Below are positions 36,460-43,926 of a stretch of DNA of 64,000 bases, in pieces (position 1 is the first letter of the stretch; every line of letters begins with the position of its first letter). The translations under genes were made by a program, and so were the position numbers. The notes beneath the pieces are model-generated. The model was not told the DNA's origin and made no database searches. It saw nothing but the letters and a program-made list of their open reading frames with translations. The DNA is from JAYZDK01 sp964604165 (GTDB lineage: Bacteria; Myxococcota_A; UBA796; CAJQPC01): assembly GCA_964604165.1 (NCBI GenBank), contig CAZRYF010000005.1:62001-126000 (forward strand). The letters are read 5' to 3'.

Positions 36460-38124
36460 TCAGCCGGTGGCGAGCAGTTGGCTGTCTTTGGGATCGGGGC
36501 CGCCCAGGCTGCCCTTTTGGTCCTGGGCAAACCGACGGGCTGCCGCAGCGGCGCGGCCACCCTTTCCGTGGTCGAGGGCCCACTGGGCATGGGCGCAGAG
36601 ACCGGAGAGCTGGAAGGAGCGGCCGAGGGCAAGGGCCAACCGTCGTGCGCCGGCTTCCTGGCCCTCTGCCGTGGTTGCGTGCCTGGCGAGCCAGTCCTTC
36701 GCCTGGTTGAAAGCGGCGATCGACTGGGCAGCGGGTGCGGCCAGGGAGGCATCGGTGGCGCTTTGGCACCCTCTGCGCACCGCCTCCTCCAGGGCTTCGA
36801 GCGTGCCTTCGGTCGCGAGGGCCCGAAGGGTGTCCAGGGAGAGCACGTTGGTGGTGCCTTCCCAAATCGGCAAGACCTGGGCATCCGCCAGGAGCCTCGG
36901 CAACCCGGTGTCCTCCACGTACCCAGCACCTCCGAAGCACTCGAGGGTCTCCGAGGCCAAAGTCACGGCTTGGCGGGCCGTGGTGAGCTTTGCAATCGGG
37001 GTCAGTACCCGGGCCAGCGCCCGGTCGGCATCCGAGGCGGAGTCGGTCTCCAAACGACCCAGAAGGCCCACACAATGCCAGGCAAGGTGAAAGGCGGCCT
37101 CGTAGGAGGCTTGCATCTGAGCAAGGGTGTCCCGGTGCAGGGGTTTCTGGTCGAGGGTCGAGCCAAAGGCGGTGCGGCGGGTTGCAAAGTCCCGAGCCAG
37201 GGCGATGCCGCGCCGCATGCCCCAGACCGCGGCCATGGCGTTCCAGGTGCGGGTCACGTTCAACATGGGGGCGATGTTCCGGACACCGTTGCCTGTGCCG
37301 CATACCAGAGAGGCAACACAGCCCTCCAGTTGGAGTTCAGCGGTGGGAACTTTTCGGGTTCCCAGCTTGTCCTTGAGGCGGCGAATGGTGAGGCCATTCA
37401 ATGCACCCGAGGCGTCTCGAGTCTCCAGGTAGAAGAGAGCCAACCCGCGCCCTCCCTCGGGGTTTTTTTCGGGCCGTGCCAAGGTCAGCGCCATCTCAGA
37501 GGTGGTGGCTGAGGTGAACCACTTGTTTCCAAACAGCTTCCAGCTACCGTTCTGCTCCACCGCGCGAGACAAGGAACGTCCCACGTCTGATCCGCCGGTC
37601 TTCTCGGTCATCCACTGACCGCTGGTCCACGAGGTGGTTGGGTCGCGGGAGGTGAGACGGGGGAGGGCGCGGTCGATGAGGTCGGTGTTGCCGCTCTCCA
37701 GCAGTGTGCGGGCGGCACCATCGGTCATGGCGAGAGGGCAAGACCACACGTCGAGAGAGGCCTGCACCAAGGAATTCAGGGCAAACTGGTGCAGGCGACT
37801 GAAGACACCCTCTTCTTGCTCATAGGCGCAAGCGACAAAGCCGTGTTCCGCGGTCAACACCTTCGCCCGCTCCCAAAGAGGGCTCAAGGTGATGGCATCC
37901 ACACGGTTTCCCCAGGCGTCCCAGGTCTGAAGCAGCGGCTCGTTTTCTCGATCGGTCAGCTGGGCCTCCAGGAGCGTCCCTCCCCCCAGTGCGCCCAGGT
38001 GGCGGTACTCCTCGGTGTGCCTGGCTAGAACTTCAGGGGGAAGCTTGGCTTCCAGATGCTCCCGCAGCAGGGAGTCATCGTCGAATTGGTTGCCGAGGCA
38101 TGGCGGTTCTTGAATGAAATCCAC
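36460..38124 (-). CDS. Acyl-CoA dehydrogenase, AidB-like
   Basis: A 554-residue flavoprotein of the acyl-CoA dehydrogenase superfamily, close to the AidB branch by length and by motifs: TEKTGGSDVG in the FAD loop, RRTAFGSTLDQKPLH, and ECFGGAGYVEDTGLPRLLADAQVLPIWEGTTNV-type C-terminal block (partly quoted). AidB itself binds FAD and DNA and is linked to alkylation resistance, while other members oxidise acyl-CoA; the sequence alone does not decide. It follows MBOAT in the opposite transcription order by 12 bases and could share a transcript with it. Confidence 0.88.
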   Translation of the reverse strand: MDFIQEPPCLGNQFDDDSLLREHLEAKLPPEVLARHTEEYRHLGALGGGTLLEAQLTDRENEPLLQTWDAWGNRVDAITLSPLWERAKVLTAEHGFVACAYEQEEGVFSRLHQFALNSLVQASLDVWSCPLAMTDGAARTLLESGNTDLIDRALPRLTSRDPTTSWTSGQWMTEKTGGSDVGRSLSRAVEQNGSWKLFGNKWFTSATTSEMALTLARPEKNPEGGRGLALFYLETRDASGALNGLTIRRLKDKLGTRKVPTAELQLEGCVASLVCGTGNGVRNIAPMLNVTRTWNAMAAVWGMRRGIALARDFATRRTAFGSTLDQKPLHRDTLAQMQASYEAAFHLAWHCVGLLGRLETDSASDADRALARVLTPIAKLTTARQAVTLASETLECFGGAGYVEDTGLPRLLADAQVLPIWEGTTNVLSLDTLRALATEGTLEALEEAVRRGCQSATDASLAAPAAQSIAAFNQAKDWLARHATTAEGQEAGARRLALALGRSFQLSGLCAHAQWALDHGKGGRAAAAARRFAQDQKGSLGGPDPKDSQLLATG

Positions 38125-38216
38125 GAGAAAGAGGGTAGTGCCGACAGTCCGCCGCGTCCATTCTGGTTGCGGCCTTGGTTGCTTGGGGTAGGCTGGGAAG
38201 GGACTGGAGTATAGTC

Positions 38217-39749
38217 TTGAAACGTTCCCTTCGCATTGCAGTAGTGAGCTTGTACGCCCTGGAAAACAACGGCGTGCGGCATGTGGCCTCGAGTCTTCGG
38301 CAAGAAGGCTTCAGCGTGACCGAGATCTATTTCAAGGATTGGGTGAACAACCGCTTCCCCTGGCCCGAGGAGCGAGAGGTCCAGGGGTTGCTGGATTTGC
38401 TTCGGGAGCGGCGCATTGAAGTGGTGGGGCTTTCGGTGCGCGCGAGCGCGTTTCACCGCATGGCCAAGTACCTCACGGAGCGCATCCGCCACGAGCTGGG
38501 ACTGCCCATTGTGTGGGGTGGCATGCACCCCACCTTTCTGCCGGATGAGTGCATTCCCCTCGCGGATCACATCGCCATCGGCGAGACGGACCGTGCAGTT
38601 GTGGACTTCTTCGTGACCATGGACGAGGGGGGCGATTATCGAAGCTGCGCCAGCTTCTGGACCCGGGAAGGGGACACCGTCTACAAGAATGAGTTGGCCC
38701 GCCTGGTGGATTTGGATGAGATCCCTTTCCGGGACTTTCACACGGAAGCGGACAAGTTCCACATCGAGGGGAGCAAGGTCACCAAGGGTGACCCGTTCAT
38801 TACCAACCCCGAGTACACGCTCCTGGCCAGCCGTGGGTGCCCATTCTGGACCTGCACCTTCTGCTCCAACACGTTGACAAAGCCCATGTATGAGGGGCTG
38901 GGCAAGAACTTTCGTATGCGCAGCGTGGAGAACCTGATCCAGGAAATGGAGTACGCGAAGAACCTGTGCAAAGACATTAAGATCGTCCGCTTTGACGATG
39001 AGGTCTTCCCCATTCGAAAGCGGTGGATCGACGAGTTCTGTGAGAAGTGGCCCCAGCGGGTCGGGCTGCCGTTTGAGGTGCTTGTGGACCCGCGCATGGT
39101 GTCCTATGAGCCGCTGAAGAAGCTCAAGCATGCAGGGTTGCGGGGCATCTGCATGGGAATTCAGGCCAACGACCGGGTGAACCAGGAGTTCTACAACCGG
39201 AACACCACCAACCAGATGATTCTTGACTGCCAGAAGGTCTTTCGGAAGGTGGGAATCGTGGCCAACCTGCAGATCATCTGGGATGACCCCTGCTCCACGG
39301 AGCAGGACAAGGATGAGTTGTTCCACATGGTCATGGAGCTGGAACGGCCCTTTGAACTCTACCTTTTTGGGCTCACGGTCTATCCCAACACGCATCTCGC
39401 CCGGCGGCTTCTTCGGGAGGGGTTGCTTACAGAGGACGACATTGAGGGCATCAACACCCATGCCTTCGAGCAGTTCCGGGTGGACCTGAACTATCCCCGC
39501 CCCAAGGCGGATCAGCGCTGGCTGGCGCTTATCGTGCTGGCCAACAAGCCTTTTCTTTCCAAGCGTAGGGTCTGGAAGCTCTACCATGATGAGCGCTACA
39601 AGGAAGACCCTCGACCCCTCACGGCCATGGCCCAGGCCGCCAACCTGGCGCGCATGGGGGTCTTTGCCGCGGGCATGGCTGCCCGGGGGGAGATGACGCC
39701 CCTGTTGATTAAGCGCTGGGTGAATCCCCGCTCCATGGTGACCATGTGA
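38217..39749 (+). CDS. B12-binding radical SAM protein with Cx4Cx2C cluster motif
   Basis: A 510-residue enzyme. Residues about 1-150 form a B12-binding-like Rossmann domain (GVRHVASSLR, WGGMHPTFLP) without the classic DxHxxG motif, as in BchE-type proteins. The radical SAM domain follows, but the iron-sulfur motif is C208-x4-C213-x2-C216 (CPFWTCTFC) rather than Cx3Cx2C. A C-terminal region of about 150 residues contains a conserved-looking YPNTHLARRL block. The TTG at 38217 is chosen because GGAG lies seven bases upstream and the domain starts there. It overlaps the next radical SAM gene by one base (TGATG), so the two probably act together, perhaps on a lipid or peptide; the substrate is unknown. 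Confidence 0.85.
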   Translation: MKRSLRIAVVSLYALENNGVRHVASSLRQEGFSVTEIYFKDWVNNRFPWPEEREVQGLLDLLRERRIEVVGLSVRASAFHRMAKYLTERIRHELGLPIVWGGMHPTFLPDECIPLADHIAIGETDRAVVDFFVTMDEGGDYRSCASFWTREGDTVYKNELARLVDLDEIPFRDFHTEADKFHIEGSKVTKGDPFITNPEYTLLASRGCPFWTCTFCSNTLTKPMYEGLGKNFRMRSVENLIQEMEYAKNLCKDIKIVRFDDEVFPIRKRWIDEFCEKWPQRVGLPFEVLVDPRMVSYEPLKKLKHAGLRGICMGIQANDRVNQEFYNRNTTNQMILDCQKVFRKVGIVANLQIIWDDPCSTEQDKDELFHMVMELERPFELYLFGLTVYPNTHLARRLLREGLLTEDDIEGINTHAFEQFRVDLNYPRPKADQRWLALIVLANKPFLSKRRVWKLYHDERYKEDPRPLTAMAQAANLARMGVFAAGMAARGEMTPLLIKRWVNPRSMVTM

Positions 39750-40819
39750 TGGAGCCTCGCAGCGCTGAATTGGCGCGGCGGGGACGGGCCTGGCGAAACA
39801 TCGCCACATCGGCCACAATGCGCCGAATCAAGCCGGGTTGGGTGCCGCCTCCCCATGCAGCGCACCTGATTCTTACCTACCGGTGCAATCTCAAGTGTGA
39901 AGCCTGTCCCAGCTGGCAGGTGAAAGAGCACGCCGACCTGACCACGGACGAGTGGCTCCATCTATTTGATCAGCTGCGTTCCCTGGATCTCGTGAAGATT
40001 CTCGGGGGAGAGCCTTTTGTTCGGAAGGACATCGTGGAGATTCTGGTCGGGGTGCGGGACATCATTGACCCCTACGTGTTGCAGCTCACCACGAATGGCA
40101 TGCTCACCAAGAAGATCGTGGAAGCCATCCACGCTGTGGCCTGGCCGGGTCTTCAGCTGCGCATCTCCGTGGATGGCGTGGAGAAGACCCACGACAAGAT
40201 GCGCGGGGTGGACGGGAGCTGGAGGCTGGTGACCCGCACGGTGGCGGAAGTGGCGAAGCTCAAGGAGCGGTACGGCTTCAAGCTTGGCATCAATTTCGCT
40301 ATCACGGATGCCTCGGTGGCGGAATTGGACGACATGGTTGCTTTCGCAGAGTCTATGGGGGCGGATCTGATCCCTGGAGTGTGCGTGGACCCCTTTCTGG
40401 TGGGTACTGTCCCACCGGAAGAGAAGCAGCAACAGGTGATTCTCATCGAGAACAAGGAGAGGGCCATTGCAGCCCTGGAGGATCCCCGGGTGGGCATTCG
40501 AAGGCAGCTGCCCAAGATCGACCACCTCCTCTCCCGGTTCATCACCAAGACCACCCACCGCCAGCAGGTGATTGGGGAGCAACACCGGTTCACCTGCCGG
40601 GAGCTTCGGGATCTCCTCTACCTGTTGCCCAATGGGAACGTTGTGCGCTGTGGTCTGGACCACAGGCCCGTGGGAAACGTGCGTGAGCAGTCCTTCCAAG
40701 ACATCTGGTTTGGCGAGGACATCAAGCCCTTTCGCAAGCTTGTCGACGACTGCCCGGGATGTATGCAGTCCAGTGTGCAGATCATGAGCCGGCTGTATGG
40801 TGGCTGCTTGTTGGCCTAA
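39749..40819 (+). CDS. Radical SAM protein with SPASM/twitch-like C-terminus
   Basis: A 356-residue radical SAM enzyme. The canonical cluster motif is CNLKCEAC (Cx3Cx2C) near residue 46, followed by KILGGEPFVRKDI and the substrate barrel (LRISVDGVEKTHDKMRG). The C-terminal segment has several cysteines (FTCREL, VVRCGLD, DDCPGCM) of the SPASM/twitch type that hold an auxiliary cluster. The ATG at 39749 overlaps the preceding stop (TGATG); GTG at 39746 is an alternative. Such enzymes modify peptides, sugars or metabolites. Product unknown. Confidence 0.88.
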   Translation: MEPRSAELARRGRAWRNIATSATMRRIKPGWVPPPHAAHLILTYRCNLKCEACPSWQVKEHADLTTDEWLHLFDQLRSLDLVKILGGEPFVRKDIVEILVGVRDIIDPYVLQLTTNGMLTKKIVEAIHAVAWPGLQLRISVDGVEKTHDKMRGVDGSWRLVTRTVAEVAKLKERYGFKLGINFAITDASVAELDDMVAFAESMGADLIPGVCVDPFLVGTVPPEEKQQQVILIENKERAIAALEDPRVGIRRQLPKIDHLLSRFITKTTHRQQVIGEQHRFTCRELRDLLYLLPNGNVVRCGLDHRPVGNVREQSFQDIWFGEDIKPFRKLVDDCPGCMQSSVQIMSRLYGGCLLA

Positions 40820-41055
40820 TCTTCGTCTTCGAAGGAATCGCAAGCCAGGCGCATTGTGGCGTCGAAACAGGCTTCCTGGTCTTGGGCTTGGGCGAGGGAG
40901 GCGCCCTCGTTGAGGCAGTCCGAGAGCTCGTTTCCTTCGCACCACGTTGTGCAGGTTTCGGAGTAGGCCACACAGTGGTCGACCTCGTCGCCACAGCCCG
41001 AGCCGGTGAGCAACGACATCGCAATGAGAACGAAACCACCGGACCAGGTCCGCAT
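40816..41055 (-). CDS. Small Cys-rich lipoprotein
   Basis: A 79-residue protein with a clear lipoprotein signal (lipobox GSGC) and six further cysteines in a short acidic body, probably three disulfides. GGAG lies about seven bases before the ATG. Its end overlaps the convergent radical SAM gene by four bases. No family recognised. Confidence 0.65.
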   Translation of the reverse strand: MRTWSGGFVLIAMSLLTGSGCGDEVDHCVAYSETCTTWCEGNELSDCLNEGASLAQAQDQEACFDATMRLACDSFEDED

Positions 41056-41088
41056 TCTCTGTCTCCTCGAGGGTTTTTGGAGCCTCCC

Positions 41089-41979
41089 ATGCGCTGGTCT
41101 CCGGGTCAATCCGGGTTAGGAATTGTGCCCTTGGATGGGTGGCTCTTGATCCTTGTCACAGGCACAAAACGGTCGGGCACTTCCATGTGGATGCAGATCC
41201 TCGAGGCGGCCGGGCTGCCCTGGATTGGCAAGGAGTTTCTCGGGAGGTGGGACAAGTCCATTCGCGAGGCAAACCCGGAGGGGTTCTATGAGTCCCTGTT
41301 TCGTCGGGGCATCTTTTTCGCCACGAACCCTGACCCGAGGACCGGGGCTTTTGTCTTTCCCCAGCAGGTCGAAAAACACGCAGTCAAGGTCTTCATTCCG
41401 GGCCTGGTTCGCACGGACTACGCCTACATTGGTCGCGTGGTGGCGACCCTTCGTCCATGGCGGGACTATTGCGCGTCCATTCAGCGTCTGTACGACATGG
41501 AGGACGAATTCCTGGCGGATCTTCCCCCGGAGGAAGGACCTGACGGAAAGGTGGAGCAACCTCTGGAGCGGGCTCATCGCCAGCGCCCAAAGATCCATCC
41601 GGCCCTCGAGTGGTGGTTTGAGAACTATGACTTGATTCGGGACATCGCGACCCGGCGCTATCCGGTGAACCTGGTCAGCTATGACACCTTGTTGGCCGAC
41701 CCGGGGGCGGTGATTCCCAAGGTGCTCGATTGGATCGGCCAAGGAGATGCCGCCGGGGCTTTGTCGGTGGTGAAGCCCCGCCTGCGCACCCAGGTGGACT
41801 CGGTGGTTGAGGCCCCCGTGGACGATGCAGCGGTGGAGGTGTTTGATGCACTCCACCGGGAAATCGCTGAGAACCAGTCTCTCTCAAGGAACCTGCTGGA
41901 GGCCATGAACGCCCTCAACAGTCGGTTGGAGGACGAGTGGTTGGGGGGGGAGCCCCGAGAGCGTACTGCCGGGGGCTAA
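41089..41979 (+). CDS. Sulfotransferase-family protein
   Basis: A 296-residue cytoplasmic protein of the P-loop sulfotransferase family, which transfers sulfuryl from PAPS to sugars, lipids or peptides. The 5'-phosphosulfate loop is VTGTKRSGTSMW at about 23-34, and the 3'-phosphate region may be the RPWRDYCASIQRLYD stretch near residue 125. It keeps the fold but no acceptor can be deduced. The ATG at 41089 has GGAG upstream; a TTG at 41131 is an alternative that would start just before the P-loop. It is downstream of the two radical SAM genes, separated by a small convergent-divergent lipoprotein gene. Confidence 0.75.
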   Translation: MRWSPGQSGLGIVPLDGWLLILVTGTKRSGTSMWMQILEAAGLPWIGKEFLGRWDKSIREANPEGFYESLFRRGIFFATNPDPRTGAFVFPQQVEKHAVKVFIPGLVRTDYAYIGRVVATLRPWRDYCASIQRLYDMEDEFLADLPPEEGPDGKVEQPLERAHRQRPKIHPALEWWFENYDLIRDIATRRYPVNLVSYDTLLADPGAVIPKVLDWIGQGDAAGALSVVKPRLRTQVDSVVEAPVDDAAVEVFDALHREIAENQSLSRNLLEAMNALNSRLEDEWLGGEPRERTAGG

Positions 41980-41982
41980 AGG

Positions 41983-42417
41983 TCAGGGCGCTTCGCTGCG
42001 GTTGTAGACAAGTGGTTCGCTCTCACCGGCTTCCTGGCAGGAGAGCAGCACGCCGAGGGCGCAGGCCATGGGCAGGGAACCGTCCAGGAAGAGCACCTGG
42101 TAGTGGGAAGAGGTCTCCTCGCTTGGGCGCACCCACACGCGCTGAGCGGCGTTCTCGCCCGAGGTGGCGCTCCAATTCACGGCGGAACCGTTGTAGTCCT
42201 CCGTCAGGTCAAGGACGAGGTTGTTGGTGGAGGTGGTCAGCCCGGTGAGATCGTCAAAAATGACAAGACTCCGGTCCACGACCCGTGTGGTCCCGGCTGC
42301 CTCATCCATGCTGGTGAAGGGCATTTCGTCCCCGCGCATCTCGATCATCTGCCACTCGCCCACGATGGGATCCATCGCGCAGCCGGTGGCCAGGAGGGCG
42401 GCCCAGGCGGGCGTCAC
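41983..42417 (-). CDS. Small lipoprotein, unknown
   Basis: A 144-residue lipoprotein (lipobox LATGC) with a lipocalin-like opening (PIVGEWQMIEMRGDEMPF) typical of small extracytoplasmic beta-barrel proteins. The GTG at 42417 overlaps the stop of the preceding gene (GTGA), so the two are coupled. Function unknown. Confidence 0.65.
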   Translation of the reverse strand: MTPAWAALLATGCAMDPIVGEWQMIEMRGDEMPFTSMDEAAGTTRVVDRSLVIFDDLTGLTTSTNNLVLDLTEDYNGSAVNWSATSGENAAQRVWVRPSEETSSHYQVLFLDGSLPMACALGVLLSCQEAGESEPLVYNRSEAP

Positions 42418-42965
42418 TTTTCTCTGCTCCGCTCGAACGCCCAGTAGCCGCCTGCGTCCCTATCGACGCAGTCGAGCAGCGCCGGGTCATCGTGGAGCAC
42501 ACAGTCCAGGTTTAACTTCTTATCTTCGCTTTCCTCGGTCTCTTCCCCCTCAGAGTCTTCGCAGAGGCGTGTCTGACCGTCGAGGCGAATCTGAAAACTG
42601 CGCGGCTCCACCGCCACAAACTGGCCGACAGTCGTGGTGGCGCAGTGCCTGCTGAAGGAGGAGGACTCCCCTTCTTCTGAATAGGGGCAATATCCTTCGG
42701 TTTCATCCAGGTTCAGGGTGAGGCTCGCCTTGGCGGGTGCCTGGACCTCCAATGAGCCTGTGACGCTGTAGGTGTAGCCAGAGTAGTAGCCGTCGTAGGG
42801 GCCGCCGGTGGCGGTGAGGGCATAGGTGGTGACCAGGGGAAGGCCCACGTCATTCATGATGGTCAGCTCCCAACTGCCCTCAATGCCCTCCCCATTGCCA
42901 CCACAACCTGTGAGGCCCACGCTCAAAGCGGCCAGGCTTGGGATCAATCGCTTGGGGGTGGGCAT
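42414..42965 (-). CDS. Lipoprotein, unknown
   Basis: A 183-residue lipoprotein (lipobox GLTGC). A beta-rich body begins with IEGSWELTIM, again lipocalin-like, and contains an acidic low-complexity stretch (EGEETEESEDKK) near residue 145. It shares its opening style with the coupled downstream protein, suggesting an old duplication. Function unknown. Confidence 0.65.
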   Translation of the reverse strand: MPTPKRLIPSLAALSVGLTGCGGNGEGIEGSWELTIMNDVGLPLVTTYALTATGGPYDGYYSGYTYSVTGSLEVQAPAKASLTLNLDETEGYCPYSEEGESSSFSRHCATTTVGQFVAVEPRSFQIRLDGQTRLCEDSEGEETEESEDKKLNLDCVLHDDPALLDCVDRDAGGYWAFERSREK

Positions 42966-43017
42966 GGGTTGGGCAAATGTACCATCCCGTCCCCACTCTG
43001 GCCGTGGTGGCCACCCT

Positions 43018-43869
43018 CTATGCGGATGGCCGTTCGGCCTCAGCCTCTTGCTTCTCCCGTACTGCCGCCATCGCTTCCTCCTCGATCTGAAACTGCTTCA
43101 TGTTCGCCTCGATCAGTTCGTCCGGGTCCAGGCCCTTGGCCTGAAGGGTGCGGCGGATAATGTCGTCGATGATCACGTACTTTTCATCCAGGAAGCTCCC
43201 CACGCGGTCTGGTGGGTAGGTGGTGTGGAAGTCAAAGACGATGTCCAGGGCATGCTGAAAGCCCAGGACGCAGATGGGCTGGTAGCCTTGGTGACTCCTG
43301 CGGGCCCCCCAGCCCGGTTCAATGTTGTGGTCCTTGAGCACTCGGCGCTCTTCGGGTTTGGCCATGCCGAGGTCAAGCAGAGGCGCGTTGTAGCGGATGC
43401 CGTAGCGGGCGTAGAGTTCGAGGTTTTTCTGCCGGGTGATCGGCATGCTCATCACCGCGTACTCTCCGCCGACCGAGGAGCAGATGAACGTGTTCGAGAT
43501 GTTCCTCTCCAGGCTGTAGATGATGGTGTGTGTTGCCATGGACTCCTGGCATCCCAGGCAGCAAACCCAGTGCCCCCGGAACTTCACGATGTCTCGGAGC
43601 ATCTTCTTGAAGCCCACCTCGTTCCAGACCTCGGTGAGGTCGATCAGGTGGTGCTCCACTCGGCTACCCAGCTCACGTTGAAGCTCGGGGGTGTGGCGCT
43701 TGGACCACTCGTTGAAGAAGGAGCCATACGCATGCTTGTAGGTCAGCAGGTGAATCCCACCCTGGGTGTGCTCCCCGATGACCAGGGGAACGGCGCAGGA
43801 GTCCAGTCCCCCTGAATAGAGCACCGAAAAGTCTCGAATGCAGGCATATTCCTCAATGGTCAGCGGCAT
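43018..43869 (-). CDS. PP-loop ATP pyrophosphatase superfamily protein
   Basis: A 283-residue protein whose N-terminus carries the PP-loop LYSGGLDSCAVPL (SGGxDS), which binds ATP and adenylates a substrate, as in QueC, TilS and ThiI-type enzymes. A CCLGCQESM motif near residue 105 gives a CxxC pair that could hold metal or sulfur. The second half is not diagnostic. It might make a modified nucleoside or activate a carboxylate or carbonyl. It does not match QueC closely enough for a name. It stands alone on its strand. Confidence 0.7.
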   Translation of the reverse strand: MPLTIEEYACIRDFSVLYSGGLDSCAVPLVIGEHTQGGIHLLTYKHAYGSFFNEWSKRHTPELQRELGSRVEHHLIDLTEVWNEVGFKKMLRDIVKFRGHWVCCLGCQESMATHTIIYSLERNISNTFICSSVGGEYAVMSMPITRQKNLELYARYGIRYNAPLLDLGMAKPEERRVLKDHNIEPGWGARRSHQGYQPICVLGFQHALDIVFDFHTTYPPDRVGSFLDEKYVIIDDIIRRTLQAKGLDPDELIEANMKQFQIEEEAMAAVREKQEAEAERPSA

Positions 43870-43926
43870 GGCCCCTCCAGAAGAGGGAGCATAGCGTAAG
43901 ATGTTCTCATTCGGAAAAGCGGGTGC

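Noticed and set aside
35605..37512. Long rightward open frame over MBOAT and acyl-CoA dehydrogenase genes
   Set aside because: Spans two unrelated real genes on the other strand, which no true gene would do.
38210..38215. TATAGT upstream of the B12 radical SAM gene as a -10 box
   Set aside because: It lies between the ribosome site and the start codon, and no -35 is at a suitable distance.
38025..39818. Leftward open frame over the B12 radical SAM gene
   Set aside because: Antisense to a well-supported enzyme and overlaps the neighbouring dehydrogenase start; no domain.
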